The notes: generated from the letters alone by a model not told the origin. A DNA stretch of 32,600 bases from an uncultured Paenalcaligenes sp. (GCA_947632305.1 CANROS010000017.1:1-32600); one strand, 5' to 3'; shown: positions 1-9,713, numbered from the stretch's first letter. Numbers and translations are program-made.

Positions 1-2351
1 TCAAAATGTATCGCGATGACATCCCGCTCTTTTCTCGTTTTCAAATTGAAAACCAAATTGAGACGGCCTACTCTCGCACCGTCCAACTGCCCTCTGGTGG
101 CGCCGTTGTTATCGACCACACCGAAGCCTTAGTCGCTATTGATGTGAACTCGGCTCGATCCACCCGCGGCGCTGACATCGAAGAAACCGCGCTGCGCACT
201 AACCTCGAAGCCGCTGACGAAGTCGCTCGCCAACTGCGTTTGCGTGACTTAGGTGGTCTAATCGTGATCGATTTTATCGACATGGAAGACAACAAAAATC
301 AACGTGCGGTAGAACAACGGCTACGCGATGCCCTCCACCTAGATCGGGCGCGCGTCCAAATGGGCAAGATCTCCCGCTTTGGTTTAATGGAACTGTCGCG
401 TCAACGGCTGCGTCCGGCCCTCAACGAAGGCTCACATATCACCTGCCCTCGTTGTACAGGCACAGGCGTAATTCGCGATGCTGAATCCAGCGCGCTGCAC
501 GTCTTACGTCTGCTCCAAGAAGAAGCCATGAAAGAAGGCACTGCTGCTCTTCATGCCCAGTTGCCCGTGGATGTCGCCACCTACTTACTCAATGAAAAAC
601 GCAGTGATGTAGCAAAAATTGAATCCAGACTGAATATTAGCCTCACGCTTATTCCTAACAAATCTCTGGAAACACCTCACCATATTATCGAGCGCTTGCG
701 CCATGATGACCCTCGCTTAGAAGACCTACGCTCCAGTTATCAGCAGGTTAAAGCCGAGGAAGAGTCCACTCTGACGCCACATCGCACTCATGAAATCAAA
801 CCGCGCCCTGAGGCTCTGGTGAAGGGTGTCACACCAGCACAACCTGCCCCCAAGGCTGCTCCAGTACAACCTGAAGTCAATTTACTTAGTCGTCTAGGTG
901 CCTGGATTAAAACTCTCTTTGCTAGCACAGCGCCTGCTGCAGAGCCCAGTGATAAAGAAAAAACGGAACCTCAAAAGCGTCAACGCCATCAGAAAAACGA
1001 GCGCCGCCCCACAGACCGCCAACGTCAAAATCGCAATAAAAACGAACGCCGTCCCGATACGACCGACCCCAAAGCAGTAACCGAAACAGGTCGTCCTGCT
1101 CGCAATCGTCGCAACCCAAAAGCGGTTGAGGCAGACCCCGTTCAAACCGATGTCACCACAGCCCCAAAAACCGAACCGGCACCACAGGCTGATAGCACTG
1201 AGGGCAACTCCCGTCGACGCCGACGCAATCCGCGCAATCGTAGACGTGAAAACGCCGCAGCAGACGAGCAAAACCCACAAACTACAACGGTAGAGACAGG
1301 AAACAGTCCAGCCCCCGTTGAAGCCACTGTGGCAGTCACACCCGAAGCCAAAACACCGGTTGCTCCTGCAAACGCCCAAGACGCTGACAAAGACGATGCC
1401 GATCTACCAACCCAAGAAACGGATGAACACGATGATGACCAACCTACAGAACGTCGCCGTAGCCGTCGTCGTCGCAGCCGTCGTAGCCGCCGTCCCACAG
1501 AGGAAACAGTAGCTAACACCGAGCCAGCCGAAGAGCCTACTGAGGAAAACAGCTCTCAGTTTATCGCTCATGAAACACCACGCTTTGATGCTTCTGTACT
1601 AGAAGCCGAACAAGCAGAGGCCGCCACAGCAACCACAGAGCAACCTCTGGCTGAAACAACTGAAGCCGAAGTGATCTCCGAGCCACAAGAAACCGTTCCT
1701 GCAACACCAACGGTCGCTCCTGTTACGGCCCCAGAGACCACGCTACAAAACATTCAGACTGAACTTGCTGAAGCCGGCCTAGAGCTGGTCCAAACCCAAA
1801 GCTCCACGATTGAGCCAGCCGCTCAAAGCCCAGAGCCTACAGGACGCAACCCTCGCTCTCGCTGGGCTGAACCTGTGGTCGAAGAGCCTTTAGTTATGGT
1901 AGAAACTGGCAACAACCCAGTTCCTGCAGTTACAGAAAACGCCGCCGCTTCCGCGACTAAAACGGAAACTCTTGAGCCTATAGCAGTAGAGTCTGTAGAC
2001 ACGGCTTCTGACACTGAAATCGCAGCCACCACCTCGGCAGAAACACCCGTAGCAACCAGCACTACACTCGAAAGTGACACCGCTACAGAGCCTGCCATCG
2101 CACCGCTGGCTCCAGAGCCTGAGCCAGTAGTCGCCACCACAAAGCAGGCAGCCCCTGCAGAGCCAGTTTTTGAAGTAGAGACACTACAAGCTGAACTGTC
2201 TGCTGCAGGTTTGGAGTTAGTCCAAACTCACGCAACAGCCGTAGACTCATACCAAGCGGAAGCCCCTGTACGTTTGGGTCGCCCACGCCGTGCAGTCAAC
2301 ATCGAAGCTGAAACCGCTTTAGAACAAGTGGAAACAGAAAAACAAAACTAA
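1..2351 (+). CDS. rne: Ribonuclease E, 3' part (N-terminus outside window)
   Basis: Endoribonuclease of mRNA decay and rRNA/tRNA processing, scaffold of the degradosome. The frame is open to the left edge, so the Met codon at 6 is internal. Counting from it, the catalytic aspartates are D46 (IDVNS) and D89 (VIDFID), and the Zn-link cysteines are C147 and C150 (CPRCTG). Their spacing matches E. coli D303, D346, C404 and C407, so about 257 N-terminal residues, including the S1 domain, lie outside. After about residue 270 the protein becomes a disordered tail rich in Ala, Glu, Pro and Thr. It holds three arginine-rich clusters (about 320-350, 403-413 and 483-496), probably RNA-binding, and a short motif ending GLELVQT that occurs twice (580-595 and 727-741). 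It ends at a bidirectional terminator facing accD. Confidence 0.97.
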   Translation, partial: KMYRDDIPLFSRFQIENQIETAYSRTVQLPSGGAVVIDHTEALVAIDVNSARSTRGADIEETALRTNLEAADEVARQLRLRDLGGLIVIDFIDMEDNKNQRAVEQRLRDALHLDRARVQMGKISRFGLMELSRQRLRPALNEGSHITCPRCTGTGVIRDAESSALHVLRLLQEEAMKEGTAALHAQLPVDVATYLLNEKRSDVAKIESRLNISLTLIPNKSLETPHHIIERLRHDDPRLEDLRSSYQQVKAEEESTLTPHRTHEIKPRPEALVKGVTPAQPAPKAAPVQPEVNLLSRLGAWIKTLFASTAPAAEPSDKEKTEPQKRQRHQKNERRPTDRQRQNRNKNERRPDTTDPKAVTETGRPARNRRNPKAVEADPVQTDVTTAPKTEPAPQADSTEGNSRRRRRNPRNRRRENAAADEQNPQTTTVETGNSPAPVEATVAVTPEAKTPVAPANAQDADKDDADLPTQETDEHDDDQPTERRRSRRRRSRRSRRPTEETVANTEPAEEPTEENSSQFIAHETPRFDASVLEAEQAEAATATTEQPLAETTEAEVISEPQETVPATPTVAPVTAPETTLQNIQTELAEAGLELVQTQSSTIEPAAQSPEPTGRNPRSRWAEPVVEEPLVMVETGNNPVPAVTENAAASATKTETLEPIAVESVDTASDTEIAATTSAETPVATSTTLESDTATEPAIAPLAPEPEPVVATTKQAAPAEPVFEVETLQAELSAAGLELVQTHATAVDSYQAEAPVRLGRPRRAVNIEAETALEQVETEKQN

Positions 2352-2370
2352 TTGTTTTGTAAACAAAAAA

Positions 2371-2399
2371 GCCGAGATGTAAATATCTCGGCTTTTTTT
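2371..2399. terminator. Bidirectional intrinsic terminator between rne and accD
   Basis: Perfect 8-bp stem GCCGAGAT (2371-2378) and ATCTCGGC (2385-2392) with a 6-nt loop, flanked by an A run on the left and seven T on the right. It can therefore stop transcription from both converging genes. Confidence 0.93.
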
Positions 2400-2415
2400 A
2401 TGGACTGTGTTTAGC

Positions 2416-3291
2416 TTAGCGAGGCTGCACAGCCTCGGCAGGTTGACGCATCATAAGCGCCATCAAAGAAGCTAACTCTTTGCGCATTTCACGACGATCT
2501 ATCACTATATCAACCGCCCCTTTCTCTTGAAGAAACTCGGCACGTTGGAAACCTTCTGGTAATTTCTCACGTACAGTTTGCTCAATAACTCGTGGCCCGG
2601 CAAAACCAATTAATGCATTGGGTTCAGCAATCACCACATCCCCCATAAAGGCAAAACTGGCTGATACCCCACCCATGGTTGGATCAGTCAAAATACTAAT
2701 AAATGGTAAGCCTGCTTCGGAAAGCTGCACCAACATCGCATTCGTTTTGGCCATTTGCATCAATGAGAACAAGCTTTCCTGCATGCGTGCCCCGCCCGAA
2801 GCAGCCACACACACAAAAGCAGAACGCGTATCAATGGCCTCTTGAACACCTCGTACAAAGCGCTCACCGACGACGGAGCCCATTGAGCCCCCCATAAACT
2901 CAAACTCAAAACAAGCCACTACGGCTGGCATAGACAAAATAGTGCCCGCCATTACAACCATAGCCTCGCTTTCACCCGTCGCACGCGTCGCTTGGCTGAT
3001 ACGATCTGGGTATTTTTTGCTATCACGGAACTTTAGAGGGTCCAGTGGGCGAATGTTCTGCCCTATCTCAACTCTGTTGTCCGCATCTAACAACGCATCA
3101 ATACGACCACGCGCATTTAAACGCAAATGATGACTGCATTTTGGGCATACATTTAAAGTGGCTTGTAAGTCTTCTTTATAAAGCACTGATTCGCAAGAAG
3201 GGCATTTTACCCAAAGTCCTTCGGGAACACGCTTGCTGCTGCTGTGGTCTCGATTAATTCGAGGGGGTAATAATTTTTGGATCCAGCTCAT
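2416..3291 (-). CDS. accD: Acetyl-CoA carboxylase carboxyltransferase subunit beta
   Basis: Beta subunit of the carboxyltransferase that moves CO2 from biotin carboxyl carrier protein to acetyl-CoA, giving malonyl-CoA for fatty-acid synthesis; it works with AccA in the cytoplasm. At 291 aa it has normal family length. The N-terminal zinc ribbon is intact (C30, C33, C49, C52), followed by a crotonase-type carboxyltransferase domain with glycine-rich oxyanion-hole stretches ([15 protein letters not shown]). The start [11 protein letters not shown] is the usual one, with an AGGA ribosome binding site 7 nt upstream. It is the last gene of trpB-trpA-accD, 61 bp after trpA, and a hairpin lies in that gap. 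Confidence 0.97.
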   Translation of the reverse strand: MSWIQKLLPPRINRDHSSSKRVPEGLWVKCPSCESVLYKEDLQATLNVCPKCSHHLRLNARGRIDALLDADNRVEIGQNIRPLDPLKFRDSKKYPDRISQATRATGESEAMVVMAGTILSMPAVVACFEFEFMGGSMGSVVGERFVRGVQEAIDTRSAFVCVAASGGARMQESLFSLMQMAKTNAMLVQLSEAGLPFISILTDPTMGGVSASFAFMGDVVIAEPNALIGFAGPRVIEQTVREKLPEGFQRAEFLQEKGAVDIVIDRREMRKELASLMALMMRQPAEAVQPR

Positions 3292-3310
3292 TGGGTAATC
3301 CTGTTGAAGG

Positions 3311-3332
3311 GGCCTTAAATCTAGTTAAGGCC
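3311..3332 (-). other. Stem-loop between trpA and accD
   Basis: Perfect 8-bp inverted repeat GGCCTTAA/TTAAGGCC with a 6-nt loop in the 61-bp gap between trpA and accD. No T run follows on the minus strand, so it does not look like a full intrinsic terminator. An mRNA stability or processing element that separates trpA and accD expression is possible (inference). Confidence 0.6.
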
Positions 3333-3352
3333 ACCACTAATTAAATACAAAA

Positions 3353-4174
3353 CTAAGCAGAGATCGCTTGGCTTACGGATTTAAGCCAGGCCGCAGCAGC
3401 CTCAATTGCCTTTTGGTCATCACCATGCTCGGCATAGGACTGCTCTAAGGTTTCAATCAGCTTGCTTCCAATCACTACTGCATCGGCGACTTGAGCCACC
3501 TGTTGAGCACTCTGAGCATCACGTATGCCAAAACCCACTCCGACAGGAATGCTGACATGCTCACGAATGCGTTTAATTTGTTGCGCTACTTGGTCTACAT
3601 TTAGGGCAGCAGAACCCGTAACGCCTTTTAAAGAAACATAATAAACATAACCACGCGCAATGTCAGCTATGCGTTGCATACGCTCTTCGGTAGAGGTAGG
3701 CGCCAGCAAGAAAATAGGATCTACGTTTTGCTTGATCAAATGCGTAACGTAATCTTCACTTTCCTCGGGCGGTAAGTCTACTGTTAAGACCCCATCTACG
3801 CCTGCGGCACCCGCAGCGATAGCAAATTTTTCTTGGCCCATGGCTTCGATGGGATTGGCATACCCCATCAATACCACGGGGGTTTGGCTATCGGTTTGTC
3901 TGAACTCTGTTACTAAGTCCAAAACTTTTTGTAAAGAAACCCCACGCGCCACGGCGCGCTCAGCGGCACGCTGAATGACGGGGCCATCCGCCATGGGGTC
4001 TGAAAAAGGAACGCCGAGCTCAATCACATCTGCTCCGGCTTGAACCAAAGCGTGCATCAAAGGCACCGTAGCAGAAACAGAAGGATCACCCGTAGTGATA
4101 TAAGGTATTAAGGCGGCACGACCATTTAAACGTTCAAAAGTCGCCTTTAATCGTTGATTTGATGAAATAGACAT
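3353..4174 (-). CDS. trpA: Tryptophan synthase alpha chain
   Basis: Cleaves indole-3-glycerol phosphate to indole and glyceraldehyde-3-phosphate; the indole is channelled to TrpB in the alpha2beta2 complex. It is a 273-aa TIM barrel. The catalytic pair is present at E52 ([10 protein letters not shown]) and D63 (MADGP), 11 residues apart as in E. coli TrpA E49/D60. Near the C-terminus are the phosphate-binding stretches VGFGI and VIGSKLIE. It begins 15 nt after the trpB stop in an A/T-rich gap without a visible Shine-Dalgarno sequence, so translation probably depends on coupling to trpB. Confidence 0.97.
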   Translation of the reverse strand: MSISSNQRLKATFERLNGRAALIPYITTGDPSVSATVPLMHALVQAGADVIELGVPFSDPMADGPVIQRAAERAVARGVSLQKVLDLVTEFRQTDSQTPVVLMGYANPIEAMGQEKFAIAAGAAGVDGVLTVDLPPEESEDYVTHLIKQNVDPIFLLAPTSTEERMQRIADIARGYVYYVSLKGVTGSAALNVDQVAQQIKRIREHVSIPVGVGFGIRDAQSAQQVAQVADAVVIGSKLIETLEQSYAEHGDDQKAIEAAAAWLKSVSQAISA

Positions 4175-4189
4175 AAATAACTATAAATA

Positions 4190-5389
4190 TTAAAGGCTAA
4201 TGCCACTGGATTCGGCCACGGTATGCATGTCTTTGTCGCCACGCCCCGATAAGCTAACTAAAATAATCGCGTCCTTTGACAAGGCAGGCGCCATTTTTAT
4301 GGCCTGCGCAATCGCATGTGAGGACTCCAAAGCAGGCATAATCCCTTCGATGCGACAGCAATCATGAAACGCTTGTAAGGCTTCATCATCATTGATGACC
4401 TCATAACGCGCGCGCTCAGAGTATTTAAGCCAAGCGTGCTCGGGCCCCACCCCAGGGTAATCCAAACCAGCAGAAATAGAATGGGTGGCTTGTACTTGAC
4501 CAAATTCGTCTTGGAGCACATAGGTACGATTACCATGCAACACCCCTATTTGACCTGCATTTAAAGAGGCGGAGTGCTGTAAGGTAGTAAGCCCTTTGCC
4601 ACCCGCCTCTACCCCTATCAGCTGCACCATAGGGTCATTAAGGTATGGGTGAAAAATACCCATCGCATTCGAACCACCGCCTACCGCTGCCAGCACATAA
4701 TCTGGTTGACGGCCTGTTTCTTCGGGCATTTGTTCTAGGCACTCAAGGCCAATCACCGACTGAAAGTCGCGCACCATTTCAGGGTAAGGATGCGGGCCTG
4801 CCACCGTACCAATAATATAAAAAGTATCTTCGACGTTGGTAACCCAATCACGCATGGCCTCGTTCAAGGCGTCTTTCAGAGTGCGAGAGCCGGATTCGAC
4901 CGGCACTACTGTAGCACCAAGCAGCTTCATCCTATAGACATTAGAAGCCTGACGCTTGACGTCTTCGCTACCCATGTATACCACGCACTCTAGACCATAA
5001 CGCGCCGCCACTGTTGCAGTAGCTACGCCATGCTGTCCCGCACCGGTTTCAGCAATAATGCGTTTTTTACCCATGCGCTTGGCTAAGAGGATTTGACCAA
5101 TACAGTTATTTATTTTGTGAGCCCCTGTGTGATTTAAGTCTTCGCGCTTAAACCAAATTTGAGCACCACCTAGTTGTTCCGACCAACGTTTAGCATGATA
5201 AATGGGCGAAGGACGCCCTACAAAATGCTTGAGCTCATAGTGAAACTCACGTAAAAAATCAGGATCATTACGATACGTGTCGTAAGCCTCGCGCAGCTCG
5301 TCCAAAGCGTGAACCAAGGTTTCTGCGACAAAGGATCCACCAAAAGGACCAAAATGCCCTTTTTGATCGGGATAACTATAAGTTGTCAA
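4190..5389 (-). CDS. trpB: Tryptophan synthase beta chain
   Basis: PLP enzyme that condenses indole with serine to give tryptophan, partner of TrpA. It is 399 aa, the usual length. The PLP-binding lysine is K92 in NHTGAHKIN, the catalytic glutamate is E114 in AETGAGQHG, and the PLP phosphate loop GGGSNAMG is present. It is the first gene of a trpB-trpA-accD unit. The trpF gene that often precedes trpB in related bacteria is absent; the upstream neighbour is relA on the same strand, 116 bp away, so trpB may have its own promoter or be read through from relA. Confidence 0.97.
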   Translation of the reverse strand: MTTYSYPDQKGHFGPFGGSFVAETLVHALDELREAYDTYRNDPDFLREFHYELKHFVGRPSPIYHAKRWSEQLGGAQIWFKREDLNHTGAHKINNCIGQILLAKRMGKKRIIAETGAGQHGVATATVAARYGLECVVYMGSEDVKRQASNVYRMKLLGATVVPVESGSRTLKDALNEAMRDWVTNVEDTFYIIGTVAGPHPYPEMVRDFQSVIGLECLEQMPEETGRQPDYVLAAVGGGSNAMGIFHPYLNDPMVQLIGVEAGGKGLTTLQHSASLNAGQIGVLHGNRTYVLQDEFGQVQATHSISAGLDYPGVGPEHAWLKYSERARYEVINDDEALQAFHDCCRIEGIMPALESSHAIAQAIKMAPALSKDAIILVSLSGRGDKDMHTVAESSGISL

Positions 5390-5441
5390 AGTAATACTCT
5401 CTGTTTTTTAAAAATTCAAGATGATCAGGTATAACGCCTTG

Positions 5442-5450
5442 ATTTTAGCA
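5442..5450 (-). promoter_or_regulatory. Possible extended -10 promoter element of trpB
   Basis: On the minus strand the relA-trpB gap contains TGCTAAAAT, an extended -10 pattern (TGn plus TAAAAT) about 50 nt upstream of the trpB start. No convincing -35 hexamer is seen at 17 nt, which is tolerated for extended -10 promoters. Weak evidence. Confidence 0.3.
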
Positions 5451-5505
5451 GTTTAGCGCCAAGATAGACTAAGAACCAGCACTAACCACAATGCCTAAGA
5501 CTGCG

Positions 5506-7716
5506 TCATTGGCGTAAAGCTCGTACCCCAGGGATGGCTTCAAGCGCACTAATCGTACGCTGTATTTGCTCACCATCTTTAACTTCAATGGTAAACAACA
5601 GTTGAGTTAAAGCATGTCGACTTTGGGTATTAACCCCCACTACATTGACACGTAAACGGGCAAACACCTCGGAGATATCACGCAATAAATTAGGACGCTC
5701 AGAGGCTCTTACGAGAAGATCAATAGGATACAAAGCCTCGCCCGTTTGCCCCCAGGTCACCTCAATCGCTCGCTCGGCTTGCGCAGCCACCAAACCCAAA
5801 AAGGACTTGCAGTCACTGCGATGTATAGAAACACCGCGACCTTTAGTAATATACCCGCTAATACTATCAGGCGGAGCCGGTCTACAGCAACGCGCGAGTT
5901 GGGTCATCAACGAATCCACCCCAACCACCAGCACCCCGCTGCGTCCTGTACGCGTCACACTGGCGGCATTCGCATGAAACACCCGCGTTGTGGGTTCTTC
6001 GGTGTCTTCAGGGGGAGCCTTAAACGCATTTTCTATATGACGTAGACTGAACTCATCCTTGGCTACCGCCACATACAAATCATCCGCCCGAGCAAAATTC
6101 AGTTTTTGCGCTAATTGCTCTAGGTTAACGGCTGTTTTGCCTAAGCGTTGTAACTCTTTTTCCACTAAGGTCTGGCCATGGCTAATACGTTGCTGTAGCT
6201 CTACCGCATTAAACCAAGCTCGTACCTTAGATCTAGATCGAGGGCTGGCCAAAAAGCCCAACTGCGGATTTAACCAGTCTCTGGAAGGCCCCCCTGACTT
6301 GGTACTAACGATTTCTACGGTTTGCCCTGTTTTTAGTTTGGTAGACAATGGCACCATATGGCCATCGACTTTAGCACCACGGCATCTATGCCCTAAATCA
6401 GTATGTAAATAATACGCAAAATCCACCGGGGTAGCCCCATAGGGCAGTTCGATCACGCGGGCTTGGGGCGTTAACACATAAATGTGCTCGGGAGTGGCCT
6501 CTATGACGGCTGCCTCACCCCCATCTGCGGTATGATCCCACGCCAGCAGTTGGCGCATCCACGCAATCTTTTGCTCTTCTGCTGAAGCAGAAACTTGCCC
6601 CCCTTTGGGGCCAGCCTCTTTGTAGTGCCAATGGGCAGCCATCCCAAACTCAGCAAAATGATGCATATCTGTGGTGCGGATTTGGATTTCAAAAGTACGC
6701 CCCTCGTTGTCTGCAACTACTGTATGCAATGAACGGTAACCATTGGGTTTAGGACGCGAAATATAATCATCAAACTCATTGGCTATGGGCGTCCACATGG
6801 CATGAATCAAAGCCAAAGTACTATAGCAACTGCGCTCATCCTCAACAATCACCCGTAACGCGCGTATATCAAACAATTGATCAAAATGCAGATTCTTATT
6901 GCGCATTTTGTTGTAAATGCTATAGATGTGCTTGGGCCTGCCACTGACATCAGCGTGAATGCCCATCTCCTGTAGCGCACGGGTCAGAGTTTGCACCACA
7001 GACTCGATAAAAAGCTCTCGCTCTGCTCGTTTTTCTTCGAGTTGCTTGGCAATAGTACGATAGGTATCTGGCTGCATGTACCTAAAGGCCAAGTCTTCCA
7101 TTTCCCATTTAAGCTGCCAAATACCTAAACGATTCGCTAAGGGAGTATAGAGCTCCATGGTTTCTTTAGCGTAATCGTAGGGGCACTCCGTTTTGCTTGA
7201 GACAAACCAACGCAAGGTTTGTAATCTAGAGGCCAAACGCACCAAAACAATACGTAAGTCTACTGCCATAGCCAGCAGCATCTTACGCTTCATTTCTTTT
7301 TGATCCGTACCAGTGGCAGCTTGATCATGGGCTTTGGCAGCCAGTATACCTAGAGCATATAAAGCCCTAGCCCCCCCCACCATGGTGGCGACTTGGGAAC
7401 CAAATTCATTTTTTAGCTCTTCGTGCTTTAACTGATCTTTGGCCTCTAATACTGCTAGCAAGGCGCAAATACGTGTATAAGCGTCGGCATTTAGGTCCTG
7501 TAATATTTCTAGCACCGCAGCGGAATGCGAGTCTAAAGGTTCACCCACTGGTGTACACAAGCCATGAATCAGTGGCTCTGTACGTTGTACTGCCAAGGCC
7601 AGTTTTTCTTGTTGTGGCGTTGGTAAATCAGCAGACACCCGTTGTAGCCATTCTGCGGTGAATGGGCTACTTGCTGTTATGGCTGACTGAGGCTGAGCGG
7701 GAATAAAGCTAGACAT
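5506..7716 (-). CDS. relA: RelA-type (p)ppGpp synthetase
   Basis: Ribosome-associated enzyme that makes the stringent-response alarmone (p)ppGpp when uncharged tRNA accumulates. It has 736 aa. The order is: an N-terminal HD-like domain without the hydrolase signature; a synthetase domain at about 255-370 (FDIRALRV; KPNGYRSLHT); TGS at about 408-472; a helical/zinc-finger region with the RCC and SDC cysteines; and a C-terminal ACT domain at about 663-736. Residues 314-317 are EFDD, the acidic EXDD motif of monofunctional RelA, whereas SpoT-type bifunctional enzymes carry RXKD. This supports relA rather than spoT. No clear ribosome binding site is seen before the start. It is divergent from the flavodoxin-like gene. 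Confidence 0.95.
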   Translation of the reverse strand: MSSFIPAQPQSAITASSPFTAEWLQRVSADLPTPQQEKLALAVQRTEPLIHGLCTPVGEPLDSHSAAVLEILQDLNADAYTRICALLAVLEAKDQLKHEELKNEFGSQVATMVGGARALYALGILAAKAHDQAATGTDQKEMKRKMLLAMAVDLRIVLVRLASRLQTLRWFVSSKTECPYDYAKETMELYTPLANRLGIWQLKWEMEDLAFRYMQPDTYRTIAKQLEEKRAERELFIESVVQTLTRALQEMGIHADVSGRPKHIYSIYNKMRNKNLHFDQLFDIRALRVIVEDERSCYSTLALIHAMWTPIANEFDDYISRPKPNGYRSLHTVVADNEGRTFEIQIRTTDMHHFAEFGMAAHWHYKEAGPKGGQVSASAEEQKIAWMRQLLAWDHTADGGEAAVIEATPEHIYVLTPQARVIELPYGATPVDFAYYLHTDLGHRCRGAKVDGHMVPLSTKLKTGQTVEIVSTKSGGPSRDWLNPQLGFLASPRSRSKVRAWFNAVELQQRISHGQTLVEKELQRLGKTAVNLEQLAQKLNFARADDLYVAVAKDEFSLRHIENAFKAPPEDTEEPTTRVFHANAASVTRTGRSGVLVVGVDSLMTQLARCCRPAPPDSISGYITKGRGVSIHRSDCKSFLGLVAAQAERAIEVTWGQTGEALYPIDLLVRASERPNLLRDISEVFARLRVNVVGVNTQSRHALTQLLFTIEVKDGEQIQRTISALEAIPGVRALRQ

Positions 7717-7784
7717 AACGATGAGTATGAAATAAGTTTGGCAAGAAGCACGTCATAAAATACTAATCTAAACAGGACCTAACT

Positions 7785-8294
7785 GTGCAATTACTTATTG
7801 TATGGCATTCCCGCACTGAGGCGAGTCAACAACTGGCTTTTTTTGCTGCCCAAGGCGCACAAAATGTAATAGATGAGCTAGGCTTGACGCTAAACTGCTC
7901 TATACGCTGTCTATCTGTTACCGAAGTCAACACAACCGACCTCCTTCAAGCTGCCGCCTACTTGTTTTGCGCGCCAGAAAATCTGGGTAGCCTAAGCGGT
8001 GAAATGAAAGCCTTTTTTGACACTCACTATTACGCTGCCTTAGACCAACTGAATGGACGGCCTTATAGTGCGTTAATCAGCGCCGGTAGTTCAGGTCATG
8101 GCGCAGCCCAACAAATAAAAACCATCTGCACAGGCTGGCGCTTACATCTGGCGCACCCCATCACTATCGTTAATTTTGGGGCCCAAACACCAGAAGAGAT
8201 TGCCGCCCCCAAAAGCTTAACTGCGGCCATGATCCAACAAGCTCAAGAAATAGGCGGCCTGCTGGCCGCCCATCTTGCCTTACAGGTCAACTAG
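7785..8294 (+). CDS. Flavodoxin-like / NAD(P)H-dependent FMN reductase family protein
   Basis: A 169-aa single-domain flavodoxin fold. It opens with a beta strand and phosphate loop (LLIVWHSRTEAS); then a hydrophobic strand ends in YLFCAPENLGSLSGEMKAFFD, which is characteristic of the family, and GRPYSALISAGS follows. The usual small glycine of the first loop (SRTG) is replaced by Glu, which may change FMN phosphate binding. The start is GTG, supported by AGGA 7 nt upstream. The stop is 1 nt from the stop of convergent pncB. Substrate and physiological role are unknown; a quinone or flavin reductase role is only a guess from the fold. Confidence 0.85.
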   Translation: MQLLIVWHSRTEASQQLAFFAAQGAQNVIDELGLTLNCSIRCLSVTEVNTTDLLQAAAYLFCAPENLGSLSGEMKAFFDTHYYAALDQLNGRPYSALISAGSSGHGAAQQIKTICTGWRLHLAHPITIVNFGAQTPEEIAAPKSLTAAMIQQAQEIGGLLAAHLALQVN

Positions 8295-8295
8295 C

Positions 8296-9477
8296 TTAAT
8301 TGCTGGTATCCGCTAGATTAAAGACCTGTCGCAAATACGCCAGATACGCCGGGTCATCACACATGGTCTTACCAGGAGCGTCTGAAACCTTTGCGACGGG
8401 CTGGCCATTACACCGCACCATTTTCATGACCACCTGCAAAGGCTCATAGCCTAAATCATTAGTTAAATTCGTACCTATACCAAAAGACAGCTTACAACGC
8501 CCCGCAAAATGCTTAGCTAGCTCTATGGCTTTAGGAAAATTTAAGCCATCAGAAAAAATAAGGGTTTTGGTAGTGGGATCCACTCGATTTTGCTGATAAT
8601 GCGCTAATAAGCGCTCTCCCCACACAAAGGGGTCACCCGAGTCATGACGCGCACCATCAAACAACTTACAAAAATACATATCAAAGTCGTCTAAAAAGGC
8701 TTCCAGACCATACACATCCGAGAGCGCAATCCCTAAATCACCACGATACTCTTTGGCCCAAACCTCGAAAGCAAACACTTGTGAATCACGCAACCGAGGG
8801 CCTAGGGCCTGACACGCCTGCAAGTATTCATGTGCCATGGTACCCAATGGCAATACACCATGATTTTTAGCCATCAGCACGTTGCTAGTGCCCGCGAAGT
8901 GATCGCCCATTTCTTTTTTAAGGGTAGCCACTACCTCGTTGTGCCAAATCTTTGAGAACCGTCTACGTGTACCGTACTCGGCGATTTTAAAATCATCCAA
9001 CTCAGGATCTGCAAGCACCAGCTGCATTTTATGCTGCAAACGCTGACGCCCCTCGGACCAGTCTGGCTGCTGCTGTGTATTACGAAAATACACCTCATTG
9101 ACAATAGCCAGCACAGGGATTTCAAACAAAATAGTATGTAACCAAGGCCCTTCGACTTCGATGCTAATCTCACCGGCTTGCTCGCCCGCTTCGACACGAA
9201 TACAACGCTCGGGTAATTGGAACAAACCTAAAAAATCGGCAAAATCACTTTTTATAAAGCGCAACTGACGTAAATAATTTAGTTCGTCTTCATTAAAACG
9301 CAGCTGGCATAGGGCTTTAATTTCCTCTCGAATCTCATCCATATAGGGATGCAAATTTACATTAGGGGTTCGGCAATGATAGCGATACTGCACTTGAGCC
9401 GCCGGAAAATGATGCAAAACCACCTGCATCATGGAGAATTTATATAAGTCAGTATCAAGCAAAGAGGTAATTATCAT
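8296..9477 (-). CDS. pncB: Nicotinate phosphoribosyltransferase
   Basis: Converts nicotinate and PRPP to nicotinate mononucleotide with ATP hydrolysis, the entry step of NAD salvage (Preiss-Handler route). About 393 aa. Recognisable parts are [13 protein letters not shown] at the N-terminus, [10 protein letters not shown], the GTMAHE segment whose His matches the autophosphorylated histidine of the family, HDSGDPF, and [10 protein letters not shown] near the C-terminus. I place the start at the ATG at 9477 because [13 protein letters not shown] is the usual N-terminus; an in-frame GTG at 9483 would add two residues and lies 5 nt from an AGG. No terminator separates it from the convergent neighbour. 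Confidence 0.95.
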   Translation of the reverse strand: MIITSLLDTDLYKFSMMQVVLHHFPAAQVQYRYHCRTPNVNLHPYMDEIREEIKALCQLRFNEDELNYLRQLRFIKSDFADFLGLFQLPERCIRVEAGEQAGEISIEVEGPWLHTILFEIPVLAIVNEVYFRNTQQQPDWSEGRQRLQHKMQLVLADPELDDFKIAEYGTRRRFSKIWHNEVVATLKKEMGDHFAGTSNVLMAKNHGVLPLGTMAHEYLQACQALGPRLRDSQVFAFEVWAKEYRGDLGIALSDVYGLEAFLDDFDMYFCKLFDGARHDSGDPFVWGERLLAHYQQNRVDPTTKTLIFSDGLNFPKAIELAKHFAGRCKLSFGIGTNLTNDLGYEPLQVVMKMVRCNGQPVAKVSDAPGKTMCDDPAYLAYLRQVFNLADTSN

Positions 9478-9499
9478 CGCCACATTAACCTAGTAAAGG

Positions 9500-9526
9500 A
9501 AAAACCGCCCTTAAACACCTGAGGGC
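9500..9526 (-). promoter_or_regulatory. Possible leader hairpin/attenuator upstream of pncB
   Basis: Read on the minus strand, a GCCCT/AGGGC inverted repeat (9522-9526 and 9507-9511, 10-nt loop) is followed after GG by five T (9500-9504), just upstream of the pncB start. The stem is only 5 bp, so it may be chance. The rest of the 230-bp gap to fdxA holds no promoter I can defend. Confidence 0.3.
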
Positions 9527-9713
9527 TTACTGTATGTTTTATGTCAAGACACAGCATTAAAGCGCTACACTTTAGTTTAATTTCAATCATATGCCTATAT
9601 ATTCGTTAAAATAGGTACTTTGGTCTACACAGAACCCTATTTTTAGTGTTTTTGTGTATTGACTAACTACTTATTCATTTCTTGTTGTCTTGATTTAAAG
9701 CTGGAGCCTCAAA

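Noticed and set aside
894-1379. Open frame of 161 codons antisense to rne
   Set aside because: It mirrors the low-complexity Arg/Ala-rich tail; its translation is Cys/Phe/Gly-rich with no family resemblance and no ribosome binding site. Same judgement for the other frames inside 800-2290.
5506-7716. Calling the (p)ppGpp enzyme SpoT
   Set aside because: The HD hydrolase signature is lacking and the synthetase motif is EFDD (RelA type), not RXKD.
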